DNA of 64,000 nt from Stygiobacter sp. (GTDB lineage Bacteria; Pseudomonadota; Alphaproteobacteria; Rhodospirillales; Magnetospirillaceae). The DNA lies in NCBI GenBank assembly GCA_006218045.1, contig VBWB01000014.1:39036-103035 (forward strand), written 5' to 3'. Positions 63,362 through 64,000 of this stretch are shown in pieces. A model generated the notes under the pieces. That model made no database searches. It had not been told where the DNA came from and worked only from the letters and a program-made list of their open reading frames with translations. The first letter of the stretch is position 1; each line of letters begins with the position of its first letter. The translations under genes and the position numbers were made by a program.

Positions 63362-63693
63362 GCCGACCTTCTGGGCGATGAGACCGGATCGTTGATCTCG
63401 ACGTCGACGCCGGCGGCCAGGTCGAGCTTCATCAGCGCGTCCACGGTCTGCGGGGTCGGGTCAACGATGTCCAACAGACGCTTATGCGTGCGAATTTCGA
63501 ACTGCTCGCGCGACTTCTTGTCGATGTGCGGGGAGCGGTTGACGGTGAACTTCTCGATCCGGCTGGGAAGCGGGATCGGTCCGCGCACCTGCGCACCAGT
63601 CCTCTTGGCGGTATTGACGATCTCGCGGGTGGACTGATCCAACACGCGGTGGTCGAACGCCTTGAGGCGGATACGGATGTTTTGGCTTTCCAT
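63358..63693 (-). CDS. rpsJ: 30S ribosomal protein S10 with run-on C-terminus
   Basis: S10 of 111 aa; the family norm is 102-105, ending VEIKL or similar. Standard parts are [39 protein letters not shown] and [42 protein letters not shown]. After VEIN the frame continues with [10 protein letters not shown], which is the out-of-frame reading of the rplC 5' codons, and stops at TGA overlapping the rplC ATG. This points to a deletion at the junction. ATG 63693 is the family start. Confidence 0.93.
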   Translation of the reverse strand: MESQNIRIRLKAFDHRVLDQSTREIVNTAKRTGAQVRGPIPLPSRIEKFTVNRSPHIDKKSREQFEIRTHKRLLDIVDPTPQTVDALMKLDLAAGVDVEINDPVSSPRRSA

Positions 63694-63831
63694 ATTCACG
63701 TCATCCGTTAAATCGGATCGGCGCCTCGCTGTCGAGACGCCGATCAGTGAAACTCGGTTTGGTTCAAAGAACCTCCCGTAGTCAGCCATTTACAACGGCT
63801 CTTGCGGGAACGGCGTAATGCCGAAGGCGGT

Positions 63832-63860
63832 TTTATACAGAGACTTGGAACCCGAGGCAA
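63832..63860 (-). promoter_or_regulatory. Sigma-70 promoter of the S10 operon
   Basis: Minus strand reads TTGCCT, 17 bases, TATAAA, predicting a start near 63825 and a leader of about 130 bases before rpsJ. An 8-bp inverted repeat, CAGAGACT (63838-63845) and AGTCTCTG (63865-63872), frames the -35 element. Confidence 0.75.
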
Positions 63861-63878
63861 GAAGAGTCTCTGGCCCGC

Positions 63879-63910
63879 CAAAAAGAAATCGACGCCCGGT
63901 TGCCCGGGCG
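63879..63910 (-). terminator. Terminator downstream of tuf
   Basis: Perfect 7-bp stem CGCCCGG / CCGGGCG (loop GCAA on the minus strand), followed by TCGATTTCTTTT. It ends the tuf message, so the S10 operon needs the promoter at 63832. Confidence 0.8.
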
Positions 63911-63940
63911 CCGAAATCCCTGTCAAGTGATCCCGAAGGA

Positions 63941-64000
63941 CTACTCGATGATCTTGGCGACGACGCCGGCGCCGACGGTACGGCCGCCTTCGCGGATGGC
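63941..64000 (-). CDS. tuf: Elongation factor Tu, C-terminal end (partial)
   Basis: The last 19 codons plus stop read AIREGGRTVGAGVVAKIIE, the invariant C-terminus of EF-Tu. The rest lies beyond the window edge. Gene order tuf-rpsJ-rplC is the standard str/S10 junction. Confidence 0.96.
   Translation of the reverse strand, partial: AIREGGRTVGAGVVAKIIE

Overview
The window is high-GC DNA from an alphaproteobacterium. The best fit is a Rhodospirillales / Magnetospirillum-like freshwater organism. The evidence is the S10-spc-alpha ribosomal order without rpsD, a complete phn C-P lyase locus, polyhydroxyalkanoate genes, queF-queG, many c-di-GMP proteins and the protein sequences themselves. No magnetosome genes are present, so the genus is an inference. 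Nearly all coding sequence has high GC at third codon positions; the few AT-rich patches are intergenic.

Region by region. (1) 1-6747: an iron-regulated heme uptake operon (Fur-box-like site, hemP, TonB-dependent heme receptor, tonB, hmuS, hmuT, hmuU, hmuV). (2) 6742-8623: two rRNA modification enzymes (RsuA-type pseudouridine synthase, RsmC-type methyltransferase) flanking a REP-like repeat. (3) 8672-22773: a split phosphonate locus. It has a hexapeptide acyltransferase plus phnC-phnD-phnE on +, then an insert (unknown gene, AraC regulator, decayed GGDEF gene), then phnG-H-I-J-K-L-M on -, divergent phnF, a 2H-phosphoesterase (DUF1045) and an EEP-family phosphatase. PhnF-like operators sit before three of its transcription units. 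(4) 22806-25178: acuR-acuI-AhpD-like operon. (5) 25274-30238: a diguanylate cyclase with a structured leader, an unknown gene, and two tandem paralogues with degenerate EAL domains. (6) 30360-38220: protein phosphatase, hldE-queF-queG, an XRE regulator, a PAS-EAL phosphodiesterase, an unknown gene and phaR. (7) 38370-42219: PHA metabolism (a small gene overlapping a PhaC-like hydrolase, then phaA and phaB). (8) 42227-46070: redox and anaerobic regulation (flavodoxin/Rrf2 pair, a methyltransferase, thioredoxin, a Dnr/Fnr-type regulator and a DsrC-like protein) with two candidate small RNAs. (9) 46131-49399: thiC with a TPP riboswitch, and an unknown gene. (10) 49417-64000: the alpha, spc and S10 ribosomal operons on the minus strand, ending in the 3' end of tuf.

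The heme, phosphonate and ribosomal blocks are standard systems with local oddities. The most unusual places are as follows. At 45496-45707 there are four TTGAT/C-type palindromes, a terminator-bounded minus-strand RNA and a DsrC homologue without its penultimate cysteine. At 43961-44053 there is an orphan terminator and hairpin RNA with an anti-Shine-Dalgarno stretch. At 63361-63392 the rpsJ-rplC junction appears to have lost the rpsJ stop and the rplC start. At 27655-30238 lie the tandem EAL-like pair. At 38572-38807 two plausible genes overlap extensively in different frames.

All calls come from reading the sequence; no database searches were run. Gene symbols are given where the family is recognised by motif, length and context.
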